A DNA stretch of 64,000 nt from Sporosarcina limicola (GTDB taxonomy: Bacteria > Bacillota > Bacilli > Bacillales_A > Planococcaceae): the NCBI RefSeq assembly GCF_014873855.1, contig NZ_JADBEL010000002.1, positions 75,307 to 139,306 of the forward strand, read 5' to 3'. How positions within the stretch are numbered: position 1 is the first letter of the stretch; every line of letters begins with the position of its first letter. A program made the position numbers and the translations under genes. Below the pieces are notes generated by a model, which saw only the letters and a program-made list of their open reading frames with translations, had not been told where the DNA came from and made no database searches. Below are positions 56,387 to 64,000 of this stretch, piece by piece.

Positions 56387-58302
56387 ATGAGGAAATCAAC
56401 TCCTTGTCCGTCTGTTTTCAACCCCTTTTTCTTTTTCAATACTTCTTTCTTTTCCTCTTCGAATTGCTTATAGAAAACACCCGATAGTTTATATCCAGCT
56501 GAGTCAAGTCCTTCTTTTAATTTTTGTTGAAGTTGTCCCCCGACAATTTTCAGTGTGTCATCCGCATTAAAAACAGTGACCGATACGACCCGATTTTGAA
56601 CTTGCATATCAATGATTGTTTTTTCAATTGACTCGAGTTCAAGGTAAAAAAGAATCCGCGCAAAGTCCGGATCGATTTTACCATCCTCTTTCATACGACC
56701 ATTCCATTGCAATGTCGCATCGATGCGTTTTCCAAAAAATTCAAGCGGAACTTGCATAACGAGCTGATGTTGAACGCCATTTTCTCCTGATTGGAGTAGC
56801 GGTCCGTTCATTCTCATGACAACCGTTTCAGCCGCTACACGTAACGCAGAAGAAATGCTGGGATCTTGTATGAGCGCTAGCAATTGTGGCTTCAACGCTT
56901 CCGCAAGACGTCCGAAATCGGATTCTTTACTAAGAAGTCCCGCTTCATAATTAAACCCCAATGATCGAATAACTGTTTGCAAGGCTTCTTTCATAGCCCT
57001 ACCATCAACAGCTGCGGCAACTGCTGCTTCTGTCGATTGCATCATTTTCTGGATTACCGGATTATCAGAGTGTTCCGCCAATTTTTGGAATGTTGTCAAA
57101 TTACCCGCCCCTTGATGCCCTAGCATGGACAACATTTGCTCTTTTGGACCTTCGGTTGTCTGGAACGGTGTCGCAAGTACATTCTGAGCATTCATTCGGA
57201 TGATTGCCTGTCCGATGTCCCGGACAAGTCCTGCTGTTGTTTCTGTATTCTGCGGGGAACCTATTGCACGATCAATAATTGCAATAAGCTCGGCTTTTTG
57301 TTGCGAATTCATGCCTGTTTCGGCCATGATGGATGCTTTCAGTCCTTCCAATGGGACATTGGCTAAAGGTTGAGGATTAGTACTTATTTGTCTAAGATTG
57401 TTCAAAATTTGTTGCATTGATTGTCCTGTTTGTGTAGTTTGCTGTGATGAAGCTAGATTTTCAGGACGACCAACACTATCATTTGTGAGTAGTGAAGTGA
57501 GCACTTGTTGCAAGTTTGCTAGTGAGGTTCGATCCGGTAATACACCTGCTTCTTTCAACATTTGCAGTATTGTAAACCTGCTCGCTGGTGTTTCGGCGCT
57601 ATCAAGAAGTGCCAAGAGAGAATGACTAAGAAGCGTCGATCCCGTCGCCTGCGCAAAAGGTTTGGCCATATTCTCCAATACGGACAGAATCATATTTCTA
57701 ACTTGGGGCGATAAGGAGGTATCGGCGAGCAATGCACTTTTCAGTGATGCCAACACATTGTGCAATCCTTCTTTCGTTTCGACACCGAGTAGTGAACGGA
57801 ATAGATTTTCAGTGAACGGCAATTTCAATTCGGCCAGCCTTTGAATTGACATAAGAGCTTCATTACGCATGGCGGCCGGAACACTTTTCAAAAGACTTTC
57901 CGCTTCTAGCAAGTTTTCCCTCGTCATCGGAATCTTATTTCGCATGACAAATGAGAGTAATGCCTGCATTTCAGGTGTTTTCGGCAATTGCATCGCATCC
58001 ATCAGACCATTTAGTTGACGAGCCTGCCCTTCCGTCGCCTGCAACGGTCCTGATATGATTTTCAATTGAAGTTCCGGCTTGATTGCATTCACTTGAAAAT
58101 AATAGGACTCGCCCACTTTCATCGGAACTTCAAGTTTTGCCACCATCTTCTGTCCGCCGATTTGCACCTCAGCCATTTGTCCTGGAAAAAGTTGTTTGAT
58201 CTGGCCATGGAACATCTGGCCTTCATTCAAAATGAGTGGTCTGTTTTGGGCAGCGTTAACTATTGCTTGTCCGGTCAGTGGTGCCATTGTTGGAAAACTC
58301 AA
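56383..58302 (-). CDS. YlqG-like protein with a FliK-type C-terminal domain
   Basis: 639 residues. The N-terminal part (about 20-85, GQMFHGQIKQLFPGQMAEVQIGGQKMVAKLEVPMKVGESYYFQV) looks like a small beta domain; the middle is long, helical and Gln/Leu/Ala-rich; the C-terminal 130 residues (VMQVPLEFFGKRIDATLQWNGRM and the tail LKIVGGQLQQKLKEGLDSAGYKLSGVFYKQF) resemble the FliK Flg_hook domain. No membrane helix. Start TTG at 58302 overlaps rnhB by 4 nt, behind GGGAAGGG; an ATG at 58287 is possible. Function unknown; coupled to the FlhB-C-like gene. Confidence 0.85.
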   Translation of the reverse strand: MSFPTMAPLTGQAIVNAAQNRPLILNEGQMFHGQIKQLFPGQMAEVQIGGQKMVAKLEVPMKVGESYYFQVNAIKPELQLKIISGPLQATEGQARQLNGLMDAMQLPKTPEMQALLSFVMRNKIPMTRENLLEAESLLKSVPAAMRNEALMSIQRLAELKLPFTENLFRSLLGVETKEGLHNVLASLKSALLADTSLSPQVRNMILSVLENMAKPFAQATGSTLLSHSLLALLDSAETPASRFTILQMLKEAGVLPDRTSLANLQQVLTSLLTNDSVGRPENLASSQQTTQTGQSMQQILNNLRQISTNPQPLANVPLEGLKASIMAETGMNSQQKAELIAIIDRAIGSPQNTETTAGLVRDIGQAIIRMNAQNVLATPFQTTEGPKEQMLSMLGHQGAGNLTTFQKLAEHSDNPVIQKMMQSTEAAVAAAVDGRAMKEALQTVIRSLGFNYEAGLLSKESDFGRLAEALKPQLLALIQDPSISSALRVAAETVVMRMNGPLLQSGENGVQHQLVMQVPLEFFGKRIDATLQWNGRMKEDGKIDPDFARILFYLELESIEKTIIDMQVQNRVVSVTVFNADDTLKIVGGQLQQKLKEGLDSAGYKLSGVFYKQFEEEKKEVLKKKKGLKTDGQGVDFLI

Positions 58303-59090
58303 TTGTCCCTTCCCCTTTCTGCCACCATCGATTTAACAGGTTCGAAACTTGTTCGATGATGTTCACATGGTCCGTATTTCTGTAACGCTTTCACGTGCTC
58401 GGCTGTTCCGTATCCTGCATTTTGTTTGAAGTTATAAACAGGGAAGTCGATATGTAATTCATCCATCAGGGCATCTCTCGTCGTTTTTGCGATGATAGAT
58501 GCCGCCGCGACTGCCAAGCTTTTCGCATCACCTTTCACAACAGACTCTGTCGGACAATCTGTATCAAGAACCATCGCGTCCACAATGACAAAATCCGGTC
58601 GGACTGATAGCGCTTTAACCACTTGTTCCATCGAGTCTCGTGTCGCGGCATAGATATTCAACTCATCGATTTTTTCTACTGTTTGAATGTGCGCCGAATA
58701 GGCAATTGCGACATTACGAATCTCTTTGGCCAATCGTTCCCGTTCAGCCTTTGGGATGTTCTTTGAATCATCAAGCCCGATAAGACCAGGTGTTTTTTGT
58801 GGTAAAATGACCGCTGCAGTGACTACAGGGCCAGCTAACGGTCCTCTGCCGGCTTCATCCACCCCTGCAACCATCGCTCCCTCAAACGGCGCATGCGATA
58901 TATCAAACGCCCTTTTCGTCATATGAGCTTTCTCTATCGCTTTCCTTTTATCATACTGTCGTCGCCAACGTATAAGTGCATTTTTCACTCCTGTCCTATG
59001 ATCGGTCTCTAGTTTTTCCAACCAAGGCCCAGGTTCTTCAACCGTTTGCAACATCTCCACTATGTCTTTGACTGTCTTTATTTGAATCAC
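58299..59090 (-). CDS. rnhB: Ribonuclease HII
   Basis: Removes ribonucleotides misincorporated in DNA and RNA of RNA-DNA hybrids. 263 residues. The catalytic motif is VAGVDEAGRGPLAGPVVTAAVILP (Asp-Glu of the DEDD set, about 78); further acidic residues occur in GLDDSKNIPK and VIVDAMV. The first codon by the longest frame is GTG at 59090, lying inside its own SD (GGAAGG); the family N-terminus (xTVKDI) supports a start close to there. The real start codon is uncertain. Confidence 0.94.
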   Translation of the reverse strand: MIQIKTVKDIVEMLQTVEEPGPWLEKLETDHRTGVKNALIRWRRQYDKRKAIEKAHMTKRAFDISHAPFEGAMVAGVDEAGRGPLAGPVVTAAVILPQKTPGLIGLDDSKNIPKAERERLAKEIRNVAIAYSAHIQTVEKIDELNIYAATRDSMEQVVKALSVRPDFVIVDAMVLDTDCPTESVVKGDAKSLAVAAASIIAKTTRDALMDELHIDFPVYNFKQNAGYGTAEHVKALQKYGPCEHHRTSFEPVKSMVAERGRDN

Positions 59091-59118
59091 CTTCCAGAAG
59101 CAGCTATTTTACTTTTCT

Positions 59119-59129
59119 ATTATATCGGC
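59119..59129 (-). promoter_or_regulatory. Promoter of rnhB operon with perfect SigD -10 box
   Basis: The minus strand carries GCCGATAT (59122-59129), identical to the SigD -10 consensus, overlapping a perfect SigA TATAAT (59119-59124), about 30 nt before rnhB. The -35 is weak for both: TCGA at 15 nt for SigD (TAAA expected) and no TTGACA at 16-18 nt. GCCGATAT also occurs by chance inside dxr and fliG. Confidence 0.45.
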
Positions 59130-59166
59130 AATTCATACCACTTTTCGACAAAAAAATAAAAGAAAG

Positions 59167-59197
59167 GCCGATTGCCGCGGAAAAATTCCGAATCGGC
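59167..59197 (-). terminator. Intrinsic terminator after rbgA
   Basis: On the minus strand GCCGATT pairs with AATCGGC (7 bp), with an inner CGGAA/TTCCG stem and a 4-nt bulge, followed by CTTTCTTTTATTTTTTT. It lies just past the rbgA stop and separates it from the rnhB promoter. Confidence 0.85.
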
Positions 59198-59203
59198 ATC
59201 AAC

Positions 59204-60067
59204 CTAATCATTTTGTATTTGTTGTGATGTGAAGTCAAATGTTAATTTTCCAAGATATTCATTTCGTATATCCCGAACAATTAGCTCCGCCACTTTGTCA
59301 TAATCCACTTCTCCACCTGTTGAATACACTTTACGAAGTAAACCGATTTGATTGAAAATAGGTAGGATATCTTCACCCACGGCCTTCAGTCCATATCGTT
59401 CTGTGAGTCGTTTAGGGTAATTCAATTCAAGAAAACGGAGGCCGTACACCGCTAAATCCTCCATATTAACAATCGAATCTTTGATAGCGCCTGTCAGTGC
59501 AAGTTTATACCCTACTTCTTTATCTTCAAATTTAGGCCATAGGATACCTGGCGTATCGAGCAATTCGAGTTCTTTTTCAAATTTAATCCATTGTTGAGCT
59601 TTTGTAACGCCCGGTTTATTACCCGTTTTCGCAATATTTTTTCTTGCGAGCCGGTTAATAAGTGTCGATTTTCCGACATTCGGAATACCTACAATCATCG
59701 CACGGATTGCTCCTGGTCGGATACCTCTCTTCCGCATCCTTTCCAATTTCGGTTCCAAGATCTCTTTTGCGACTTTCGTGACTGTCTGAAGACCTTTTCC
59801 TTCGAATGAATCGATTGCTACTGCACGGATTCCCTGTGTTTCAAAATAGTTAATCCATCTTGCAGTTTCAGTATCATCGGCAAGATCCATCTTGTTCAAT
59901 ATAAGAAGTCGCGGTTTTTGATGAATGACTTCATCAATCATTGGATTTCTGGATGAAAGCGGAAGTCTTGCATCGACCAGTTCAAAAACGATGTCAACAA
60001 GTTTCAACTGCTCCGTCACTTCTCGCCGCGCTTTAGCCATATGCCCTGGAAACCATTGAATTGTCAT
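59204..60067 (-). CDS. rbgA: Ribosome biogenesis GTPase RbgA (YlqF)
   Basis: Circularly permuted GTPase needed for late 50S assembly. 287 residues. G motifs occur in permuted order: G4 LNKMDLAD (about 57), G1 [16 protein letters not shown] (about 125), G3 [10 protein letters not shown] (about 173). The N-terminal [34 protein letters not shown] is typical. The C-terminal RNA-binding tail follows. It is 17 nt after lepB. Confidence 0.97.
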   Translation of the reverse strand: MTIQWFPGHMAKARREVTEQLKLVDIVFELVDARLPLSSRNPMIDEVIHQKPRLLILNKMDLADDTETARWINYFETQGIRAVAIDSFEGKGLQTVTKVAKEILEPKLERMRKRGIRPGAIRAMIVGIPNVGKSTLINRLARKNIAKTGNKPGVTKAQQWIKFEKELELLDTPGILWPKFEDKEVGYKLALTGAIKDSIVNMEDLAVYGLRFLELNYPKRLTERYGLKAVGEDILPIFNQIGLLRKVYSTGGEVDYDKVAELIVRDIRNEYLGKLTFDFTSQQIQND

Positions 60068-60084
60068 ACTTTCATCCCCTTTTA

Positions 60085-60642
60085 TCAGTTGACGATTCCG
60101 AAATCTTTGATTGGCCAGAATACAATTTTTGTATTACCGATAATTTCATCGATTGATACGGCGCCAATAAGTCTTGAATCCTTACTTTTTCTTCTGTTGT
60201 CCCCCATGACAAATACATGACCTTCAGGGACCGTTTTACTTTGAATCTTCCCTTCAAGCGTGAAATTCTCAGTCAATGGACTATCTGCAATTTCCGCTTT
60301 GTATGCATCAAGATAAGGTTCATCGTACGGCTTTCCGTTTATAAACAACACATCATCCCGATACTCAACCTCGTCACCAGGAAGGCCGATGACCCGCTTG
60401 ATGTAATCTTTCTGTTCTGGTGCGTGGAATACGACGATATCGAATCGTTTCGGTTCTCCAATTGTGTACCCAATCTTATTAACTACCATCCAATCACCGT
60501 TCTCCAGTGTTGGCATCATGGATACACCATCGACGACAATCGGTGTAAATAGGAACACACGAATAATCGCTGCAAGTCCAAATGCAATCAATAGCGCCTT
60601 CATCCATTCCCATGTTTCATTTTTCTTCTTTTTTTCATTCAT
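60085..60642 (-). CDS. lepB: Type I signal peptidase
   Basis: Cleaves signal peptides of secreted proteins. 185 residues from ATG 60642 (GGGAGG at 8 nt). One N-terminal membrane helix (about 14-35), then the Ser/Lys dyad: Ser41 in DGVSMMPTL and Lys82 in [13 protein letters not shown]. Box [21 protein letters not shown] is intact. Single-helix Gram-positive SipS type. It sits between rplS and rbgA, where B. subtilis has no signal peptidase, and has its own promoter and preceding terminator. Confidence 0.96.
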   Translation of the reverse strand: MNEKKKKNETWEWMKALLIAFGLAAIIRVFLFTPIVVDGVSMMPTLENGDWMVVNKIGYTIGEPKRFDIVVFHAPEQKDYIKRVIGLPGDEVEYRDDVLFINGKPYDEPYLDAYKAEIADSPLTENFTLEGKIQSKTVPEGHVFVMGDNRRKSKDSRLIGAVSIDEIIGNTKIVFWPIKDFGIVN

Positions 60643-60672
60643 CACAAAAGCCTCCCGCATGCTACTCTCACT

Positions 60673-60701
60673 ATTGTACAGTCTATTCATATTTCAGGCA
60701 A
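60673..60701 (-). promoter_or_regulatory. Candidate SigA promoter for lepB-rbgA
   Basis: On the minus strand TTGCCT (60696-60701) and TACAAT (60673-60678), 17 nt apart, directly after the rplS terminator and about 30 nt before the lepB start. Confidence 0.5.
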
Positions 60702-60708
60702 AAAGAAA

Positions 60709-60730
60709 GGAGACCGTATTAATGGCCCCC
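60709..60730 (-). terminator. Intrinsic terminator after rplS
   Basis: As minus-strand RNA GGGGGCC pairs with GGUCUCC (7 bp, two G-U) around an 8-nt loop, followed by UUUCUUUUU. It lies about 10 nt past the rplS stop. Confidence 0.75.
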
Positions 60731-60741
60731 TAGTCTTTGTT

Positions 60742-61086
60742 TTATCGGATTTCTTTAATACGTGCGGCTTTTCCACGTAGATTGCGAAGATAGTACAATT
60801 TCGCACGACGTACTTTACCACGGCGTATTACTTCAAGTGTCACGATTTTTGGTGTGTGTACAGGGAATGTACGCTCAACGCCTACACCGTTTGAGATTTT
60901 ACGGACTGTGAATGTTTCACTGATTCCGCCTCCACGACGTTTGATGACGACACCTTCAAATAGTTGGATACGCTCACGCGTTCCCTCTACAATTTTCACG
61001 TGCAAACGGACTGTATCTCCCGCACGGAATGATGGATGATCTTCACGAAGCTGATCTTTCGTAATTGCTGCAATAAGATTTTGCAT
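60742..61086 (-). CDS. rplS: 50S ribosomal protein L19
   Basis: 114 residues, standard length. [63 protein letters not shown] is the family core, ending in the basic [24 protein letters not shown]. It follows trmD as in most bacteria but has its own leader and promoter. Confidence 0.98.
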   Translation of the reverse strand: MQNLIAAITKDQLREDHPSFRAGDTVRLHVKIVEGTRERIQLFEGVVIKRRGGGISETFTVRKISNGVGVERTFPVHTPKIVTLEVIRRGKVRRAKLYYLRNLRGKAARIKEIR

Positions 61087-61180
61087 TATTTATCTCTCCT
61101 TATCCACAGATGTTCATGCACTTCCTGCCTTTGCAGCGGAACACCAGTCAGTATGTACTTCACATAGAAGTACATAGTAG
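61087..61180 (-). ncRNA. L19 ribosomal protein leader (cis-regulatory RNA)
   Basis: The rplS 5' leader contains a perfect 9-bp hairpin (61153-61175, ATGTACTTC/GAAGTACAT, 5-nt loop), then a less regular region ending in a TGTGGATAAGGAGAG segment that includes the SD. Firmicutes have a described L19 leader of this type upstream of rplS that is thought to mediate feedback by L19. Assignment rests on position and hairpin. Confidence 0.6.
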
Positions 61181-61209
61181 ATAGTATCACAAAGCGCAAT
61201 TGGATGCAA
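61181..61209 (-). promoter_or_regulatory. SigA-type promoter for rplS
   Basis: On the minus strand TTGCAT (61204-61209) and TACTAT (61181-61186) lie 17 nt apart in the trmD-rplS gap, giving a transcript that begins at the L19 leader. Confidence 0.6.
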
Positions 61210-61219
61210 GTTGTTCTAT

Positions 61220-61960
61220 TTACTTTTTTTCACGTTTTAATTGTACAAGAAATTTCTGTTGATGCTCTGTAAGCGGCGCGTCTTGTAACAGGTCCTTTCT
61301 CCGTTCAAATGTTCGGAGAAGGGATTGTTCTTCTCGCCATTTGTCGATTTTCGCATGATTTCCGGACAACAGCACTTCAGGAACTTCTAACCCATTGAAA
61401 TTGGCAGGTCTGGTATATTGGGGATGTTCGAGTAAGCCAGTCGAAAACGAATCGAGCACAGGAGAATCCACATTGCCAAGCACATTCGGTAATAACCGGA
61501 CGACACTGTCGATGATAGCCATCGCAGCTATTTCTCCGCCAGTCAGAACAAAATCACCGATAGACAATTCATCGGTGACGAGATGTTGACGAATGCGCTC
61601 ATCATAGCCCTCATAATGTCCGCAAATGAATACAAGATGTTCATCCGCCGCAAATTCTTCCGCTTTCTTTTGGGTGAACTTCTCCCCTTGTGGACACATT
61701 AAAATGACTCGAGGCAGTTTTTCCAACCCTTCAGATAACGCTTCAACAGCAGCGAATAACGGTTGGGGCTTGAGTACCATACCGGCACCACCGCCGTATG
61801 GATAATCGTCGACTTTGTGGTGCTTATCCGTAGAGTACTCACGAAAATCAGTCACTTCAAAAGATACCGCTCCGTTCGTCTGTGCTTTTTTCATGATTGA
61901 TGAATGAAGGACGCCTTCGAACATTTCAGGAAATAACGATAGGACATCGATTCTCATCAT
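61220..61960 (-). CDS. trmD: tRNA (guanine-N1)-methyltransferase TrmD
   Basis: Makes m1G37 next to the anticodon, preventing +1 frameshifting. 246 residues of the SPOUT class with the trefoil knot: [59 protein letters not shown] (about 105-145). Two adjacent ATGs at the start; ATGA overlap with rimM. Confidence 0.97.
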   Translation of the reverse strand: MMRIDVLSLFPEMFEGVLHSSIMKKAQTNGAVSFEVTDFREYSTDKHHKVDDYPYGGGAGMVLKPQPLFAAVEALSEGLEKLPRVILMCPQGEKFTQKKAEEFAADEHLVFICGHYEGYDERIRQHLVTDELSIGDFVLTGGEIAAMAIIDSVVRLLPNVLGNVDSPVLDSFSTGLLEHPQYTRPANFNGLEVPEVLLSGNHAKIDKWREEQSLLRTFERRKDLLQDAPLTEHQQKFLVQLKREKK

Positions 61961-62472
61961 GAAAGAAGTCCTTCCATCGGATCAATGACGATTCTTTTGT
62001 TGTCGATATCGACCTCTATGACAATTTCATCGATATACGGGATATACTGTGGTTTCCCCTTTTCAGGCGTTACTGTCCAAACATCATTCGCACCGGTTTC
62101 AAGAATCTCCGTTACTTTGCCGATATCAATGCCTCCAGTCGTTACAACTGCGCAACCAATAATCTCATGATAGTAGAACTCACCTTCATCCAGTTCACCC
62201 AATTTATCCTCAGAAATTTTAAAAATACCGTTTCGATACTTCTCTACATCATTTAGATTCGGATGGTTTTCGAATGTTAGCAAATCGAAAGTCTTATGCT
62301 GGCGATGACTTGCGACAGTAAGATAAATCGGGGCTTTACTCTCCGGCATGAAGAGGGCAAGTTTATTCCCTACCGTATAGCGTTCTTCTGGGAAATGAGT
62401 GCGTGAAATAACACGAACTTCTCCCCGGATACCATGTGTATTGACGATGGTGCCTACATTAAACCAGTTCAT
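61957..62472 (-). CDS. rimM: Ribosome maturation factor RimM
   Basis: Binds S19 and helps 30S head assembly. 171 residues: N-terminal RimM domain [30 protein letters not shown]-terminal PRC-barrel [35 protein letters not shown] and [35 protein letters not shown] lies 10 nt upstream. It follows a terminator-like hairpin after khpA; the ylqD gene found here in B. subtilis is absent. Confidence 0.97.
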   Translation of the reverse strand: MNWFNVGTIVNTHGIRGEVRVISRTHFPEERYTVGNKLALFMPESKAPIYLTVASHRQHKTFDLLTFENHPNLNDVEKYRNGIFKISEDKLGELDEGEFYYHEIIGCAVVTTGGIDIGKVTEILETGANDVWTVTPEKGKPQYIPYIDEIVIEVDIDNKRIVIDPMEGLLS

Positions 62473-62500
62473 ATGCTTTACCTCCTTTATTTAGACAAAA

Positions 62501-62526
62501 AAGGAAGGAACATTTGCTCCTTCCTT
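62501..62526 (-). terminator. Hairpin with U tract between khpA and rimM
   Basis: AAGGAAGGA and TCCTTCCTT form a perfect 9-bp stem with an 8-nt loop, followed on the minus strand by further T residues (TTTTTTGTC). It separates rpsP-khpA from rimM-trmD. Confidence 0.8.
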
Positions 62527-62533
62527 CTCCATA

Positions 62534-62767
62534 TCAATCTATAATGTCGATTGAAACCTTTTTGCCGTGGTGACTTCCTGCTGCTGAATAAACAATAGTA
62601 CGTATCGCTTTCGCTACACGTCCCTGCTTTCCGATCACTTTTCCCATATCATCGGGATTCACTGATAGTTTGTAGATGATACGATTATCGTGCTCATCCA
62701 TTGCAACCCGGACATCCCCGGGATAATCGACTAACGGTTTGACGATTGTTTCAATCAGCTGCTTCAT
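62534..62767 (-). CDS. khpA: KH-domain RNA-binding protein KhpA (YlqC)
   Basis: 77 residues, a single KH domain with the GxxG loop in DDMGKVIGKQGRVAKAIRTIV. Homologues pair with KhpB (Jag/EloR) and bind many RNAs, affecting cell elongation in streptococci. ATG 62767 has GGAGGGG 5 nt upstream; the longer GTG frame (62773) is inside the SD and is rejected. It lies 15 nt after rpsP. Confidence 0.93.
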   Translation of the reverse strand: MKQLIETIVKPLVDYPGDVRVAMDEHDNRIIYKLSVNPDDMGKVIGKQGRVAKAIRTIVYSAAGSHHGKKVSIDIID

Positions 62768-62782
62768 GGACACCCCTCCTGA

Positions 62783-63079
<297 letters not shown>

Positions 63080-63093
63080 TCACACAAGATAGT

Positions 63094-63122
63094 ATATTAT
63101 CAAGCTTTCTCATGTTTGTAAA
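63094..63122 (-). promoter_or_regulatory. Candidate SigA promoter for rpsP-khpA
   Basis: On the minus strand TTTACA (63117-63122) and TAATAT (63094-63099) are 17 nt apart, about 40 nt upstream of the rpsP start and 45 nt past the ffh stop. The -35 is good, the -10 moderate. Confidence 0.45.
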
Positions 63123-63167
63123 GTGTTTTTTCTTAACACCATAAATTTCTTTGCAGAATCAGCCTTT

Positions 63168-64000
63168 TCATTTGAAAAACGAATCGAATCCAGGCATCTT
63201 CATTTTCTTTTTACCTTTTTGTTGCATGCCTGTCATCTGCTTGACCATCTTCTTCATATCTTCAAATTGCTTCAACAGTCGGTTCACATCTTGGATAGAC
63301 GTCCCAGACCCTTTGGCAATCCGTTTACGACGGTTCGCATTGATGATATCAGGGGTGATACGCTCTTGCTTAGTCATTGAATGGATAACGGCTTCTACGC
63401 GCCCCATCTGCCCTTCATCGACTTTGGCATTCTCGAGGCCCTTGATTTTACCGGCACCCGGCATCATTTTTAGAAGTTCCTCGAGTGGCCCCATCTTTTT
63501 CACTTGTTGAAGCTGATCTAGGAAGTCGTCAAGCGTGAAAGATTGGGTACGGAACTTCAGTTCAAGCTCTTTCACTTTCTCCTCATCAACATTCTCCTGG
63601 GCTTTTTCGATAAGTGACATGACATCTCCCATACCAAGAATACGAGAAGCCATACGCTCTGGATGAAACGGTTCGAGTGCATCCATCTTCTCGCCCATTC
63701 CGACAAACTTAATCGGTTTGCCAGTAACTGAACGGATAGAAAGAGCTGCTCCGCCCCGTGTATCCCCATCCAGTTTCGTGAGAACGATGCCTGTAACCCC
63801 AACTGTTTCGTCAAAACTTTGCGCGACATTCACCGCGTCCTGTCCCGTCATCGCATCGACAACAAGGAATACTTCTTCTGGTTTTGAGAGTTCGCGGATA
63901 TCTTTTAGTTCTTGCATCAGTTCTTCATCGACATGTAACCTTCCCGCTGTATCAATGATGACGACATCATGATGCTCTTTTTCTGCTTCTTCTAGTGCTT
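63168..64000 (-). CDS. ffh: Signal recognition particle protein Ffh (5' end outside window)
   Basis: GTPase and signal-sequence-binding subunit of SRP. The last 277 codons are visible; the frame is open at the window edge. It begins within the G domain with VVIIDTAGRLHVDEELM (G3), then FLVVDAMTGQDAVNVAQSF, VLTKLDGDTRGGAAL (G4) and KFVGMGEKMDALEPFHPERMASRILGMGDVMSLIEKA. The Met-rich M domain follows, with MMPGAGKIKG, the 4.5S RNA-binding RRKRIAKGSGTSIQDVNRLLKQFEDMKKMVKQMTGMQ and a basic tail. No break is seen. Confidence 0.97.
   Translation of the reverse strand, partial: ALEEAEKEHHDVVIIDTAGRLHVDEELMQELKDIRELSKPEEVFLVVDAMTGQDAVNVAQSFDETVGVTGIVLTKLDGDTRGGAALSIRSVTGKPIKFVGMGEKMDALEPFHPERMASRILGMGDVMSLIEKAQENVDEEKVKELELKFRTQSFTLDDFLDQLQQVKKMGPLEELLKMMPGAGKIKGLENAKVDEGQMGRVEAVIHSMTKQERITPDIINANRRKRIAKGSGTSIQDVNRLLKQFEDMKKMVKQMTGMQQKGKKKMKMPGFDSFFK

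Overview
This window is a stretch of chromosome from a low- to moderate-GC Gram-positive bacterium of the order Bacillales. Gene order and protein sequences resemble Bacillus subtilis. The protein style and the dispersed intergenic repeats suggest Planococcaceae/Caryophanaceae, perhaps Sporosarcina; that genus-level placement is inference. Every gene I can support lies on the minus strand, so transcription runs from high to low coordinates. I see no tRNA, rRNA, CRISPR array, transposase or prophage gene.

In transcription order: (1) 64000-60700 holds ffh (5' end cut off by the window), rpsP, khpA, rimM, trmD and rplS, for protein targeting, ribosomal proteins and rRNA/tRNA maturation. (2) 60700-56090 holds lepB, rbgA, and a tight rnhB/FliK-like/FlhB-like set. 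(3) 55974-45178 holds sucCD, dprA, topA, trmFO, xerC, hslV, hslU and codY. (4) 44488-16700 is the fla/che operon: flgB, flgC, fliE-K, motE, flgD, flgE, swrD, fliL, fliM, fliY, cheY, fliO-R, flhB, flhA, flhF, flhG, cheB, cheA, cheW, cheC, cheD, sigD, a small coiled-coil gene and a swrB-like gene. It encodes rod, hook, C-ring, export gate, chemotaxis core and the flagellar sigma factor. (5) 16556-13502 holds rpsB, tsf, pyrH and frr, separated by terminator-like hairpins. (6) 13357-2951 holds uppS, cdsA, dxr, rseP, proS and polC. (7) 2815-1 holds rimP, nusA, rnpM, ylxQ and infB (3' end cut off by the window).

Most of this is conserved core genome, so the points of interest are in details. A strong promoter followed by an intrinsic terminator precedes rimP-nusA, a likely NusA-responsive attenuator. 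A 72-nt near-perfect palindrome lies in the dxr leader. swrD appears to have its ribosome binding site brought near the start codon by a hairpin. CheC carries Asn121-to-Ser in its second phosphatase site. HslV has Glu after the initiator Met. A FliK-like/FlhB-C-like pair sits away from the flagellar operon behind a promoter with a perfect SigD-type -10 box. infB contains near-identical 75-bp tandem repeats.

Starts were moved downstream of the longest reading frame where a Shine-Dalgarno (SD) sequence and family alignment agreed. Several genes use GTG or TTG starts (cheA, cheB, fliG, motE and the FliK-like gene).
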